A stretch of 64,000 nt of DNA from contig NZ_FNJD01000004.1 of the NCBI RefSeq assembly GCF_900103185.1, positions 165,001 through 229,000 on the forward strand. The letters run 5' to 3'. Under the pieces are notes generated by a model. That model searched no databases. It was not told where the DNA came from and was given only the letters and a program-made list of their open reading frames with translations. How positions within the stretch are numbered: the first letter of the stretch is position 1; every line of letters starts with the position of its first letter. The position numbers were made by a program, and so were the translations under genes. This document shows positions 9,335 through 18,110 of this stretch, piece after piece. This DNA is from Sulfitobacter litoralis. GTDB lineage: Bacteria; Pseudomonadota; Alphaproteobacteria; Rhodobacterales; Rhodobacteraceae.

Positions 9335-10468
9335 TCAAGTTATATCTGGTGTAGCTGCGGGCGCTTCCAACCTCAAGCGTTCCCGATGCCGCGCGAGCCA
9401 ATACGCGGCAATCACCAGCGGCGCATTGGCAGCTTCAAGCTGGTGCACCATGGTCATCAGCGCATCAAAGCCGATGAGATGGGACCGGATATCTTCGTTT
9501 TCCACCTCAAGCCCGTTCACACCGGTGCTACCATCGGGCAAATCTGCAAGCCCCAGATAGATATAGAAAAATTCGGTAGAATCCCCGGGGGAGGCATAGA
9601 CTTCCGCGATTTTTTCAAGCTTGCGCAGGGTCAGCCCGGCTTCTTCCTGCGCCTCACGATGCGCGGCGTCTTCGGGGCTTTCGCCCGGATCAACGCGGCC
9701 CGCGATGGGTTCAAGCTGCCACTGCGCGCGATCCCCCCGCGCCACCGGCCCCATGCGCAGCTGCTCTACCAGCATCACCCGATCTCGCACCGGATCATAG
9801 GGCAGCACCAACGCGGCGTCGGTCGCGATGAAGACCGCACGCTCCAGCACATCGGTCATCGTGCCATCAAATCGCTCGTGTGAAAGGTGATATTCATTCA
9901 AAGCGAAATAATTGGTATAGGCGCGGTCAATCTGGTCGATCCGCACCTTGCCGTCCAGCGTCCCTGCCCCGTGTTTCGACCCAAGCGCATTCACCTGCGC
10001 CGCCGCCCGTGACCGGATCATCGGGAACATCTGCGCCACGCGGTCGGCGGTGTAGACGCCGAAATAATCCATCACCTCGCGCGCGGCAAAGCAACTGAGC
10101 GCGCCCCATTCCGCCTGCCATTGCGCCAGCGACCACGGTTCGCGCGTGGACCATTGATCTGGCCGCGCAAAATAACCCAAGGCGCTGGCTCCGCTTTCCA
10201 GCCTCACCCCTTTTAGATCGTAGGCAAAGCTGCCCTCGTAGAAATTCAACCGGTCCAGATCGTTTTGACCGAGCCCGCGCAGCAGCAGCCCCTCAGCGCT
10301 TTGACCTGACGCAGGTACGATACAAGGAAAAGGCCCTTCCACCACCGACAAGGCCACGTGATCGGGCAGACGGTCTGCTGAAATATCCAACCGGTCCGAG
10401 GTGCGGCCCAGTACGATTTCAAGCAGGGGCACATGGCGCAGGGATCCATAAAGGAAAAGATCAGTCAT
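9335..10468 (-). CDS. trgB: Tellurite resistance TrgB-like protein: gamma-glutamylcyclotransferase-like plus NUDIX hydrolase
   Basis: 377 residues in two parts. The N-terminal part (about 1-110) has the YGSL motif (7-10) of the AIG2/gamma-glutamylcyclotransferase fold. The C-terminal part (about 210-360) is a NUDIX domain whose box begins GRVDPGESPEDAAHREA at 257 and ends EEAG at 278, so all metal-binding Glu residues are present. The substrate is unknown; ADP-ribose-like nucleotides are plausible. It follows trgA by three bases and precedes cysK by 14, matching the trgA-trgB-cysK order known from Rhodobacter tellurite resistance. Confidence 0.88.
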   Translation of the reverse strand: MTDLFLYGSLRHVPLLEIVLGRTSDRLDISADRLPDHVALSVVEGPFPCIVPASGQSAEGLLLRGLGQNDLDRLNFYEGSFAYDLKGVRLESGASALGYFARPDQWSTREPWSLAQWQAEWGALSCFAAREVMDYFGVYTADRVAQMFPMIRSRAAAQVNALGSKHGAGTLDGKVRIDQIDRAYTNYFALNEYHLSHERFDGTMTDVLERAVFIATDAALVLPYDPVRDRVMLVEQLRMGPVARGDRAQWQLEPIAGRVDPGESPEDAAHREAQEEAGLTLRKLEKIAEVYASPGDSTEFFYIYLGLADLPDGSTGVNGLEVENEDIRSHLIGFDALMTMVHQLEAANAPLVIAAYWLARHRERLRLEAPAATPDIT

Positions 10469-10471
10469 CGC

Positions 10472-10912
10472 TTAAGGGAACCTTCTATCAATGACGTTGG
10501 TCACGATGCCACTAACGGCCCCGCCCAAAAGGACGACCGCGATAATCGGCACCGTCGCGATAATCAGAAAGTATTCTGCCCCGATACCGATCATCCCCAC
10601 GAGCGCATCACCAACCCCGTCGAAACGATGCATCATCGCTTTCTCAATCATCTCGCGCCCACTTTGCACAAACAGCCCCCAGAAGACCAAGACCACCGCG
10701 CCGGTTACGCCGATAGTAATGCCTTCTGATATGCCGCCGCCGACACGCGACCCAACGACCCGCCACCCCACGATAAGACCGAGGGCGATGTTGGTGGGAA
10801 TAAAATACCCGAACTGCGTCGACGTAGGCATCAATGGCATGATCATGCGGGACAGGGCATAGCCCATCAGCGCCAAACAAACGGCAGCGGTCAGACGGGC
10901 GGCGGTCGGCAT
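10472..10912 (-). CDS. trgA: TrgA-family membrane protein
   Basis: 146 residues with four predicted membrane helices (about 8-30, 37-58, 65-88 and 108-137). The sequence and its position immediately before trgB and cysK identify it as the TrgA family, linked to tellurite resistance in Rhodobacter; the biochemical role is not known. It starts 32 bases after the cfa stop, close enough to be part of the same transcript. AAGG lies about nine bases upstream of the ATG. Confidence 0.85.
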   Translation of the reverse strand: MPTAARLTAAVCLALMGYALSRMIMPLMPTSTQFGYFIPTNIALGLIVGWRVVGSRVGGGISEGITIGVTGAVVLVFWGLFVQSGREMIEKAMMHRFDGVGDALVGMIGIGAEYFLIIATVPIIAVVLLGGAVSGIVTNVIDRRFP

Positions 10913-10944
10913 TGGAACATCCTTAGACTACGGGCAATGCGCCC

Positions 10945-12153
10945 CTAGGCTGGGCGTTTCACAGTGATCTGTGTCACATCGCAATTGCCGCTGTCAAAGG
11001 TAGACGCGCATGAGGTCAGATAGAAATCCCACATGCGTTTAAAGCGTTCATCGAACCCCATGCGGGATATCTCTTCCCATTTCTCATTGAAGGTCCGATG
11101 CCAACGCCGCAGAGTCACATCATAGCTTTTCCCGAACTCAATAGACTTTTCAACGGCTAAACCGGCGTTCTCAACCTGTTGCTTTAACACCGTGGGGCTT
11201 GGGAGCATGCCACCCGGAAAGATATATTTCTGAATAAAATCAACGCCTCGCTTGTAAACCTTCCAGCGGCGATCTGGCACAGTGATGATCTGCAGGGTTG
11301 CCTGACATCCAGGTTTAAGACAGTCGTGCAATGTCTTGAAATAAGACGGCCAATACTGTTCGCCGACGGCTTCGAACATTTCTATACTGGCGATACCGTC
11401 ATATTTGCCGCGTTCGTCGCGATAATCTTGAAGCTTAAATTCAACAACGTCTGATAAACCTGCGTTTTCTATCCGTTCTTTGGCGTAGTTAAACTGTTCT
11501 TTACTGATGGTCAGACAGGTTACCTTTAGCCCGCGCTCCTTAGCGGCATATTCTGCAAAACCGCCCCATCCGCAGCCGATCTCCAGCACGTGATCCCCGG
11601 GCACGACCCCCATCTGATCCACCATAGAGGCGTATTTCGCTGTCTGCGCTGACTCCAGAGATTGTTGGACCCCGTCTTCGAAAATTGCGCTGGAATAGGT
11701 CATCGTGTCATCAAGCCACAATTTGTAAAAATCATTACCTAAATCATAGTGATAGCTGATGTTCTTGCGTGCCTGCTTTTTGCTGTTGCGCTGCAACCAG
11801 AAGCGCAGGGATTCAAATTTACGGATCAGCCCCATACCGGGAAAGGAGTCGTAAATGTCCTCATTCGCATGGGCGACGTCCATAAAGGCCTGCAGGTCCG
11901 GCGTGCTCCACCATTCATCGAGGTAGGCGTCGCTAAATCCAAGGTCACCCTCCCTGATAAGGCGGGCGAACAAGTCATTGTTATGGATACGGATTTCAGC
12001 AACCGGGACCGGATTCTGACCAACCGCGCGAAAGCACCGCCCGTCGGGCATGATAAAGTCGACCTGCCCATTTTGCATTTCTTGCGCCATCGCAAAAACA
12101 CGCGAGAAATATCGAGGAAGGGCAGCCTGCCCCTCGGTGCTGGTCAAAATCAT
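10945..12153 (-). CDS. cfa: Cyclopropane-fatty-acyl-phospholipid synthase
   Basis: Uses S-adenosylmethionine to methylenate unsaturated acyl chains in membrane phospholipids, a modification that protects against acid and oxidative stress. 402 residues; the SAM-binding motif is VLEIGCGWGGFAEYA, followed by YDGIASIEMFEAVGEQYWPSYF typical of the family. It lies 77 bases after the photolyase gene. In Rhodobacter, photolyase and cfa genes are linked to the singlet-oxygen response, which supports a membrane-protection role here. Minor N-terminal uncertainty only. Confidence 0.93.
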   Translation of the reverse strand: MILTSTEGQAALPRYFSRVFAMAQEMQNGQVDFIMPDGRCFRAVGQNPVPVAEIRIHNNDLFARLIREGDLGFSDAYLDEWWSTPDLQAFMDVAHANEDIYDSFPGMGLIRKFESLRFWLQRNSKKQARKNISYHYDLGNDFYKLWLDDTMTYSSAIFEDGVQQSLESAQTAKYASMVDQMGVVPGDHVLEIGCGWGGFAEYAAKERGLKVTCLTISKEQFNYAKERIENAGLSDVVEFKLQDYRDERGKYDGIASIEMFEAVGEQYWPSYFKTLHDCLKPGCQATLQIITVPDRRWKVYKRGVDFIQKYIFPGGMLPSPTVLKQQVENAGLAVEKSIEFGKSYDVTLRRWHRTFNEKWEEISRMGFDERFKRMWDFYLTSCASTFDSGNCDVTQITVKRPA

Positions 12154-12203
12154 TCGCTCTCCTGTATGCGCTTGGACGCGTATCTTATTGGTTTATGGGG
12201 GTT

Positions 12204-12220
12204 ACGTGGGTGATCCACGT
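12204..12220. repeat. Perfect inverted repeat between photolyase and cfa genes
   Basis: ACGTGG, five-base spacer GTGAT, CCACGT. It sits 50 bases upstream of the cfa start. It lacks a T-run on the minus strand, so it is not a clear terminator; it could be a regulator site or a processing hairpin. Confidence 0.5.
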
Positions 12221-12230
12221 TTCATAAGGG

Positions 12231-13652
12231 TTAAAAGTTTCGCCCCTTGTAGGTTTCCAGAGCCCGCTCACGCCCTTCATCCAGCGCAATGATCTTTTCG
12301 GGATAGTCATCCTGCGCTGACAAGGGCCAGCTGCGCGGGATTGCATCGAAAAACGCGAGCGCATCCTTATGCGGATTGGCCCGCCCTTCGGCGATCCAAC
12401 GGCTGGCATAGTCCCTATTCTTATCAAATTTATCAAGCTGTGTCTCGGGGTTGAACACGCGAAAGTAAGGCGAGGCATCCGGCCCCGACCCCGCCGCCCA
12501 TTGCCACCCCATCGCATTGCTCGCGGGATCCCAGTCGATAAGACAATGTTCGAACCATTTTTGGCCGATCCGCCAATGACACATCAAATGTTTCGTCAAA
12601 TAACTGGCCACGATCATGCGGCCCCGGTTGTGCATCCGTCCGGTCACGTACAGCTCGCGCATGGCGGCATCGACAAAAGGCTCGCCCGTGCGCCCTTGTT
12701 TCCAGGCCTTAACCTCGGCACGGCGCTCGTCCTCGTTCCATGGAAAGGAATCCCATTCCTCGCGCCAGTTATCGGTCAACATCCGTGGCGTGTGATACAT
12801 CAGGTGGCACGCGAATTCGCGCCAAACCAGTTCTTTAAGGAAGGTCTCAGCCCCTTGTTTACCATCCTGCAGTGCGCGCTGGCCAGCGTGCCAACATTGG
12901 TGCGGGCTGATCTCGCCGAGAGACAGGTTCTCTGACAGGTTGGATGTACCATCGGTGCCAGGAATATCGCGGGTTTGCTTATATTCGGCCACCCCATGGG
13001 CCATAAAGCCCCCCAACCGCGACTGCGCGGCCTTTTCGCCGAGGCAAACAAAGGGGCGCACCACATCCGCACCACGGTTCATCGCGACCGCCAAGCCCCA
13101 ACCTTCCAGCGCATCGCTTGCGGGCCATTCCTCCGGCGCGCACAACTCAGACGGCGCGGCCAGCGGTGGCTCAACATCGCGGGTTTTGACGTTGTTCCAG
13201 AACGGCGTGTAGACCTTGTAGCAATCGCCTGCCTTGGTCTCTACGCTCCACGGCTCAAACATCACATGTCCGCCAAAGGACTTGGCATCAACGCCTTGGT
13301 CGCACAGGGTTTCTTTGATCTTGCTGTCACGCTGTAAACTCGCCGGATCATACAGCCGCGACCAATAGACAGCTTCCGCGCCTGTTTCCTTGACGAGGGC
13401 CTGCAACACGTCGAGCGCATCGCCTTCGCGCAGTACAAGCTTGCTGGACATCGCGTCAAAACTGTCGGCCAGCGCCCCGAGCCCCAGACCGAGCCGCCAT
13501 TTCGGCGCAGCGCCAAGGGCGTCGACCGTGGTATCCTTGATAAAGACGGGAATAACCGGACGGCCGGACTGCGCAGCAGCGGACAAGGCGGGGTGATCGC
13601 TCAGCCGAAGGTCGCGGCGATACCAAAGAAGAATGGGGCTGTTGTCGGACAT
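12231..13652 (-). CDS. phr: Deoxyribodipyrimidine photolyase (cryptochrome/photolyase family)
   Basis: Light-driven repair of cyclobutane pyrimidine dimers. 473 residues from the ATG at 13652, giving MSDNSPILLWYRRDLRLSDH, the standard photolyase N-terminus; a start 36 bases further upstream is unlikely. The N-terminal Rossmann antenna domain (about 1-130) is followed by the FAD-binding helical domain with TGEPFVDAAMREL, GRMHNRGRMIVASYLTKHL and WQWAAGSGPDASPYFRVF. First gene of the leftward run that continues with cfa, trgA, trgB, cysK, mscS and alaX. Confidence 0.93.
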   Translation of the reverse strand: MSDNSPILLWYRRDLRLSDHPALSAAAQSGRPVIPVFIKDTTVDALGAAPKWRLGLGLGALADSFDAMSSKLVLREGDALDVLQALVKETGAEAVYWSRLYDPASLQRDSKIKETLCDQGVDAKSFGGHVMFEPWSVETKAGDCYKVYTPFWNNVKTRDVEPPLAAPSELCAPEEWPASDALEGWGLAVAMNRGADVVRPFVCLGEKAAQSRLGGFMAHGVAEYKQTRDIPGTDGTSNLSENLSLGEISPHQCWHAGQRALQDGKQGAETFLKELVWREFACHLMYHTPRMLTDNWREEWDSFPWNEDERRAEVKAWKQGRTGEPFVDAAMRELYVTGRMHNRGRMIVASYLTKHLMCHWRIGQKWFEHCLIDWDPASNAMGWQWAAGSGPDASPYFRVFNPETQLDKFDKNRDYASRWIAEGRANPHKDALAFFDAIPRSWPLSAQDDYPEKIIALDEGRERALETYKGRNF

Positions 13653-13785
13653 ATCAAACTTTGCGTTAAGGTGATGCAAAGCTAGCACGTCCCCCGTAAC
13701 GTCAAGACCATAACAGTCCCTATTAACGCCAAACGGCGACCCACAGGGGCCGCCGCTCGGTAGATTTAACTCAGGTAATGCCGGT

Positions 13786-14778
13786 TCAGGCGTTCACATC
13801 GACCACCACACGGCCCCGGATTTGCCCGTTCAGGATGTCCGCACCAAGTTTTGGCAAATCGCTGAGTGCTGCAGGCACAACCATATCTTCCAGTTTGGAG
13901 AGCGGCAGGTCTTTCCCGACCCGCTGCCATGCGCGCAGACGGTTCTCGTAGGGCTGCATAACGGAATCAATGCCCAGCAGGTTCACACCGCGCAGCAGAA
14001 AGGGGATGACAGTGGCGGGTAACCCTGCCCCACCCGCAAGACCAACAGCTGCAACCGAACCGCCGTATTTCATCTGCCCCAATACCCGCGCCAGCATCTC
14101 GCCCCCGACGGCATCAATGCAGCCGGCCCAGGTTTCGGCCTCGAGCGGGCGCTTGACGGTTTCGTTTAGCTCTTCGCGCGCAACGATCTGGCTGACGCCG
14201 AGAGATTTCAGATAGTCCGCTGTGTCAGGACGCCCGGTTACGCCAGCAACCTCATACCCCAAATTGGCAAGTATCGCGACTGCGACCGACCCGACACCGC
14301 CTGCAGCACCTGTGACTAGAACCGGCCCGTTGCCTGATACCAGCCCGTGATCCTCCAGCGCCATGACAGATAACATCGCGGTAAATCCCGCCGTGCCGAC
14401 AGCCATCGCCTGCCGCGTATCCAGCCCCTCGGGGAGAGGCACCAACCAGTCGGCCTTGACCCGCGCCTTTTGTGAATAGCCGCCCCAATGCGCCTCACCC
14501 ACGCGCCAACCGGTCAGCACAACCTTGTCGCCGGGTTTATAGCGATCATCGTCGGATGCTTCGACCGTGCCGGCAAAATCAATACCGGGGATGTGCGGAT
14601 ATTTGCGTACCAATCCGCCACCGGGGCCAATGCATAGCCCGTCTTTGTAGTTCACGGTCGAATATTCGACAGCAACTGTCACGTCACCCTCGGGCAAACG
14701 ATCAAGGTCAATCTGGGTCACTTCAGCATGGGTCTTGCCGGTTTCCTCATCTTTGTTCACCATCAACGCATTAAACAT
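13786..14778 (-). CDS. acuI: Acrylyl-CoA reductase (NADPH), AcuI/YhdH family
   Basis: MDR-superfamily reductase that converts toxic acryloyl-CoA to propionyl-CoA; in Roseobacters this is a step of DMSP degradation and of propionate-type metabolism. 330 residues; N-terminal GroES-like domain (YSTVNYKDGL, IPGIDFAGTVE) and a nucleotide-binding domain with VLVTGAAGGVGSVAVAIL; no zinc site, as expected for the YhdH group. Two ATGs are adjacent (14781 and 14778); the second has AGGAG five bases away and is preferred. It is divergent from a GntR/FCD regulator that is its likely controller. Confidence 0.9.
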   Translation of the reverse strand: MFNALMVNKDEETGKTHAEVTQIDLDRLPEGDVTVAVEYSTVNYKDGLCIGPGGGLVRKYPHIPGIDFAGTVEASDDDRYKPGDKVVLTGWRVGEAHWGGYSQKARVKADWLVPLPEGLDTRQAMAVGTAGFTAMLSVMALEDHGLVSGNGPVLVTGAAGGVGSVAVAILANLGYEVAGVTGRPDTADYLKSLGVSQIVAREELNETVKRPLEAETWAGCIDAVGGEMLARVLGQMKYGGSVAAVGLAGGAGLPATVIPFLLRGVNLLGIDSVMQPYENRLRAWQRVGKDLPLSKLEDMVVPAALSDLPKLGADILNGQIRGRVVVDVNA

Positions 14779-14812
14779 CATATCTCCTGTCTCGGGCCGC
14801 CGTTCAGGGCCC

Positions 14813-14862
14813 GCTTCATTTTGCCAGTAAACTCTGGGGAGCCCGAGGGGCTGGCCCCTCGG
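14813..14862 (+). repeat. Dispersed intergenic repeat, copy A (with hairpin)
   Basis: Starts GCTTCATTTTGCCAGTAAAC, then CTCTGGGGAG, and ends in a strong hairpin CCGAGGGGC / GCCCCTCGG at 14843-14862. It lies in the acuI/gntR divergent region. Three other copies are at 32665, 37391 and 54605 (the last inverted). Confidence 0.75.
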
Positions 14863-14922
14863 TCCCGAAGGTTCAAGCTGCACGCAGCGGATTTTGACCG
14901 CCGACTCGCATCTTGCAAAATT

Positions 14923-14968
14923 AATGTCAGACATTTAAAGTTTTTCCAAACCATAAATGTAAGACAAA
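14923..14968. promoter_or_regulatory. Paired operator-like sites for the GntR/FCD regulator
   Basis: Site 1 is the perfect dyad AATGTCAGACATT (14923-14935). Site 2 is AATGTAAGACAAA (14956-14968), ending at the regulator's start codon. Both contain TGT-N3-ACA, the half-site geometry expected for FadR/FCD-subfamily GntR regulators. Their place between acuI and the regulator suggests autoregulation and control of acuI. Confidence 0.6.
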
Positions 14969-15711
14969 TGAATACCACGCCACAAACCGCCTCTGACTTG
15001 TCCAGCCAAATTGCTGCGAACATCCGCGATGCTATCATCAAGGGCGTGTTGATCGTGGACGAACGTCTGCCGTCTGAGGCAGAGCTTTCAGCTCAGTTCA
15101 ATGTTTCGCGCGCGACAGTACGCGAGGCGCTCAAGCGGTTGGCCGCGCAATCGTTGATCCGCACGCAACGCGGTGCGACAGGCGGCGCTTTCGTCAATCG
15201 CATTAGCTTTGAAGCCGCTCAAGCGCAGCAGATCACGACCTCTACCCTACTTTTGTCAATGAACGACGTCAGCTTTGAAACCGCCTGCGAGGCCCGTTTC
15301 GCACTTGAGAGAGCCTGCGCGCCTTTATCGGCAGCCCGAAGGCAAGACAGCCACCTAAAGGCGATGCAGGACGCGCTTGACACACAATCCGCGCCGGCGC
15401 TGTCAGATGCAGGGTTTTGCGCTGCCGATGTGGCATTCCACCGCGCATTGGTCGACGCAGCGGGCAACCCGGTCCTGTCTTACCAGCTCGCTGGCGCGGT
15501 CGAGGCGATGCAGCCTTTGATGAACATGATTACTTTCACGGCGTGGTCCCGCGATGCAATCGTCGCGCGTCACCGCGAGATCGCCACCGCAATGACGACA
15601 CGCAACGCTGCTGCCGTCGCGGCCGGACTGACGCTGCTTGAACAAGAGACCCAGACCCTTGCCCGTACCGTCTTTGCCCGCCGCACCAAGCAGCCGAACG
15701 CGGCACCGTAG
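14968..15711 (+). CDS. GntR-family (FadR/FCD subfamily) transcriptional regulator
   Basis: 247 residues. N-terminal winged helix-turn-helix (about 10-75: LPSEAELSAQFNVSRATVREAL, QRGATGGAFV) and a C-terminal all-helical FCD ligand domain (about 90-230) with metal-ligand-type residues in DVAFHRALVDAAGN and a late His (ARHREI). Likely a small organic-acid-responsive repressor. It is divergent from acuI with two matching operator-like sites between, so acrylate or a related DMSP catabolite is a reasonable guess for the effector. The start at 14968 places the N-terminus just before the HTH; the frame is open further upstream but not coding in character. Confidence 0.9.
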   Translation: MNTTPQTASDLSSQIAANIRDAIIKGVLIVDERLPSEAELSAQFNVSRATVREALKRLAAQSLIRTQRGATGGAFVNRISFEAAQAQQITTSTLLLSMNDVSFETACEARFALERACAPLSAARRQDSHLKAMQDALDTQSAPALSDAGFCAADVAFHRALVDAAGNPVLSYQLAGAVEAMQPLMNMITFTAWSRDAIVARHREIATAMTTRNAAAVAAGLTLLEQETQTLARTVFARRTKQPNAAP

Positions 15712-15744
15712 CCGCTGCACCTGCGGATTTTCATGGCTTTCCCC

Positions 15745-15772
15745 TTGCAAAGAAAACCACGTCCCTTATATC
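15745..15772 (+). promoter_or_regulatory. Candidate sigma-70 promoter for tmRNA
   Basis: TTGCAA (15745-15750), 16-base spacer, TATATC (15767-15772), placing the transcript start near 15780, just before the acceptor piece of the tmRNA gene. Confidence 0.45.
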
Positions 15773-15779
15773 TGAACTG

Positions 15780-16102
15780 TCCTTAGGGACTATGGGTATA
15801 AACGCGCATGTAATAAGCGGTTCGGACCCGGGGGCGGTACCCGGCGACTCCACCAATCATCCTTCATTTGGGGATTATGGGGTCGAAACAGGATCGACGA
15901 ACGTCTAAAGATGTAGCTTTATCTCGGCTGACTGCCACCGTTATCGGCGTAAAATGTACAATTGCAAATGACAATCGTGCTCCAATGGCGATGGCCGCGT
16001 AAGCGACCGGAACTATTGAAACTTAAGTCCTTACGTTTAGCGACCTAAGGCGGGGTTCGCAGGTACCTGGCAACAGAAACCTGCACTTACCCCTCCCGCC
16101 AC
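15780..16102 (+). ncRNA. ssrA: Two-piece (circularly permuted) tmRNA
   Basis: Rescues stalled ribosomes and tags the incomplete protein for proteolysis. The acceptor piece comes first and ends CGACTCCACCA at 15855 after a CCGGG/CCCGG T-stem. A 23-base spacer (15856-15878) is removed, and the coding piece begins GGGGTCG at 15879, whose seven bases pair with CGACTCC to rebuild the acceptor stem. The tag frame from 15965 reads GCA AAT GAC AAT CGT GCT CCA ATG GCG ATG GCC GCG TAA, giving ANDNRAPMAMAA, close to other Rhodobacterales tags. The 3' end near 16102 follows a hairpin closed by GGCGGGG and CCCGCC. Outer ends are approximate. Confidence 0.92.
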
Positions 16103-16287
16103 TTTCTGATTTCTCTCTAAAACCTTGCGGTCGCACGGGACGGTGCCGGTTGACACGTATGTTGTGCTGCCTTCGGCGAGGATTTTTCACCATTTGGAAG
16201 CCGCTGGCGCGCTTGACCTTGGGCTCGGGGACTGCGACCTCTGACGTCAAGAATGTCGGGAGTATTTATGCGCAACAATAGCGAGCA

Positions 16288-17550
16288 ATGCGGATGAGCG
16301 CCCCTGATATGCGCCTGATGGCGCGTGTGTTCGGGCGGATCGGGGTGTTGTCCTTTGGCGGGCCCGCGGCGCAGATCGCGTTGATGCATCGCGAGTTAGT
16401 GGACCGGCATCAATGGCTATCCGAAGACAGCTTTTTGCGCGCTCTTTCCCTGTGTATGTTGCTGCCAGGTCCCGAAGCGATGCAACTGGCGACCTACGCC
16501 GGTTGGCGGCTGCGCGGTACCCTTGGCGGTTTGCTGGCCGGACTGCTGTTCGTGTTGCCGGGTGCGGCGGTCATTCTGGTGTTGGCATTCGGCTATGCGT
16601 ATTTCGGGCAGATGCCTTTGGTTCAGGCCGCGTTTATGGGCATCAAAGCGGCTGTGATTGTCGTTGTCGTGCAGGCGCTGCGCAATCTGGGACGTAAGGC
16701 GCTGCATGGTCGTGAGGGCTGGATACTGGCCACACTGTCCTTTGTGGCGTTGTTTATCTTTGGCGTGCCCTTCCCGCTGATCATTCTAACCGCCGGACTG
16801 TGGGGGGCCTTTAGAGCTGCTGATGGCACGCGCCCTTTAGAAATTGACGCGGCACCCCCACACCCTGCCCGCCCCATCGGCGTCATCGCCGGTTGGGGCA
16901 CGCTGTGGGCATCATCGCTGCTGTTCGTCTGGGCGATGGGTCATGAGTTTCTGCTTCAGATCGGATTGTTCTTTTCAAAACTGGCAGTGGTGACGTTTGG
17001 CGGGGCCTATGCCGTGCTGGCCTATATGGCGCAGACCGTCGTGCAGGATCACGGATGGATCACCACCGAGCAGATGATTGACGCCTTGGGGTTGGCCGAA
17101 ACCACGCCGGGACCGCTGATCTTGGTCACCGAATTTGTCGCCCTGCTGGCGGGATTTGCCCAGTCAGGACCATGGGGTGCTGTATCTGCCGGTTTTCTGA
17201 CGGTGTGGGTCACGTTTACACCTTGTTTTCTATGGATATTTCTCGCGGGACCGTATCTTGAGGTTATCTCGGCGCAGCCTCGTCTGGCGGGGGCGTTGCG
17301 GGCGATTACTGCCGCTGTCGTTGGCGTAATTGCCAATCTGTCCGTCTGGTTCGCGCTGCATGTTTTGTTCGAGCGCGTGCTTCCTATGGCGCATCTTGCT
17401 CTGCCGTTGCCTGATTGGTCCAGCATTGATCCCATCGCCGGCGCGCTGACGTTGATTGCGGCCGTGTTGATGTTGGCTTTTCGGTTCGGCATTGTGTCGA
17501 CCATGGCAGTGACGGCGATGCTGGCGCTCGGCTGGAACCTCTTGCTATAA
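16288..17550 (+). CDS. chrA: Chromate transporter (ChrA, long-chain CHR family)
   Basis: Inner-membrane anion transporter that expels chromate, driven by membrane potential. 420 residues with two homologous halves, each opening with the family signature: FGRIGVLSFGGPAAQIA (15-31) and FFSKLAVVTFGGAYAVLAYM (about 230-250), and PGPEAMQLATYAGW and ETTPGPLILVTEF after them. About ten membrane segments. The ATG at 16288 and another at 16294 are equally possible starts. It lies between tmRNA and sspB with no regulator beside it. Confidence 0.9.
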   Translation: MRMSAPDMRLMARVFGRIGVLSFGGPAAQIALMHRELVDRHQWLSEDSFLRALSLCMLLPGPEAMQLATYAGWRLRGTLGGLLAGLLFVLPGAAVILVLAFGYAYFGQMPLVQAAFMGIKAAVIVVVVQALRNLGRKALHGREGWILATLSFVALFIFGVPFPLIILTAGLWGAFRAADGTRPLEIDAAPPHPARPIGVIAGWGTLWASSLLFVWAMGHEFLLQIGLFFSKLAVVTFGGAYAVLAYMAQTVVQDHGWITTEQMIDALGLAETTPGPLILVTEFVALLAGFAQSGPWGAVSAGFLTVWVTFTPCFLWIFLAGPYLEVISAQPRLAGALRAITAAVVGVIANLSVWFALHVLFERVLPMAHLALPLPDWSSIDPIAGALTLIAAVLMLAFRFGIVSTMAVTAMLALGWNLLL

Positions 17551-17623
17551 ATTTTTGCGCCCCCTTTTCACTGGTGTGAAATGCCGTATGCTACTGTCAT
17601 CAACAAGGTCCGGAGAAGAAGTA

Positions 17624-18094
17624 ATGAGCCGAAGCATTGAGTATGGCAATCTGATGCACGATGCCATGCGCGGGTTAATTCGTCAGGTATTACTTGACGT
17701 TGCAGCCAATGGATTGCCCGGCAACCATCATTTCTTTATCACCTTTGACACCGCACACCCTGATGCAGAGCTGGCGGATTGGCTGTCGGATCGCTATCCC
17801 GGCGAAATGACAGTTGTGATGCAGCACTGGTACGACAAGCTTGAGGTTACCGAGGAAGGCTTCTCGGTCACGTTGAACTTTGGCGATGCGCCGGAACCGA
17901 TGTATATCCCCTATGACGCGATCCGGACCTTTGTGGACCCGTCGGTAGAATTCGGTCTGAAGTTCGAACAGCAAGAACCCGGCCAGTCGGACGAGGACGA
18001 AGACCTTCCGCAGCAGGACGAAAGCGAGCTTGAAGTCGAAGAAGAAGCCCCAAAAGCCGCTGAAGTCGTATCGCTCGACAGCTTCCGCAAGTAA
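17624..18094 (+). CDS. sspB: SspB-type ClpXP adaptor (alphaproteobacterial form)
   Basis: Tethers ssrA-tagged proteins to the ClpXP protease. 156 residues: a folded tag-binding domain (about 1-115, with NHHFFITFDTAHP and MTVVMQHWYDKL) and an acidic flexible linker (EDEDLPQQDESELEVEEE) leading to a short C-terminal ClpX-binding tail ending VVSLDSFRK. GGAGAAG stands five bases before the ATG at 17624, which excludes the longer open frame. It lies 1.5 kb downstream of the tmRNA gene whose tag it should recognise. Confidence 0.9.
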   Translation: MSRSIEYGNLMHDAMRGLIRQVLLDVAANGLPGNHHFFITFDTAHPDAELADWLSDRYPGEMTVVMQHWYDKLEVTEEGFSVTLNFGDAPEPMYIPYDAIRTFVDPSVEFGLKFEQQEPGQSDEDEDLPQQDESELEVEEEAPKAAEVVSLDSFRK

Positions 18095-18110
18095 TCGGTC
18101 GGCCAGCGAT

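Noticed and set aside
12154..12230. RpoE-type promoter (TGATCC) before cfa
   Set aside because: TGATCC occurs only on the opposite strand, inside the inverted repeat; the orientation is wrong.
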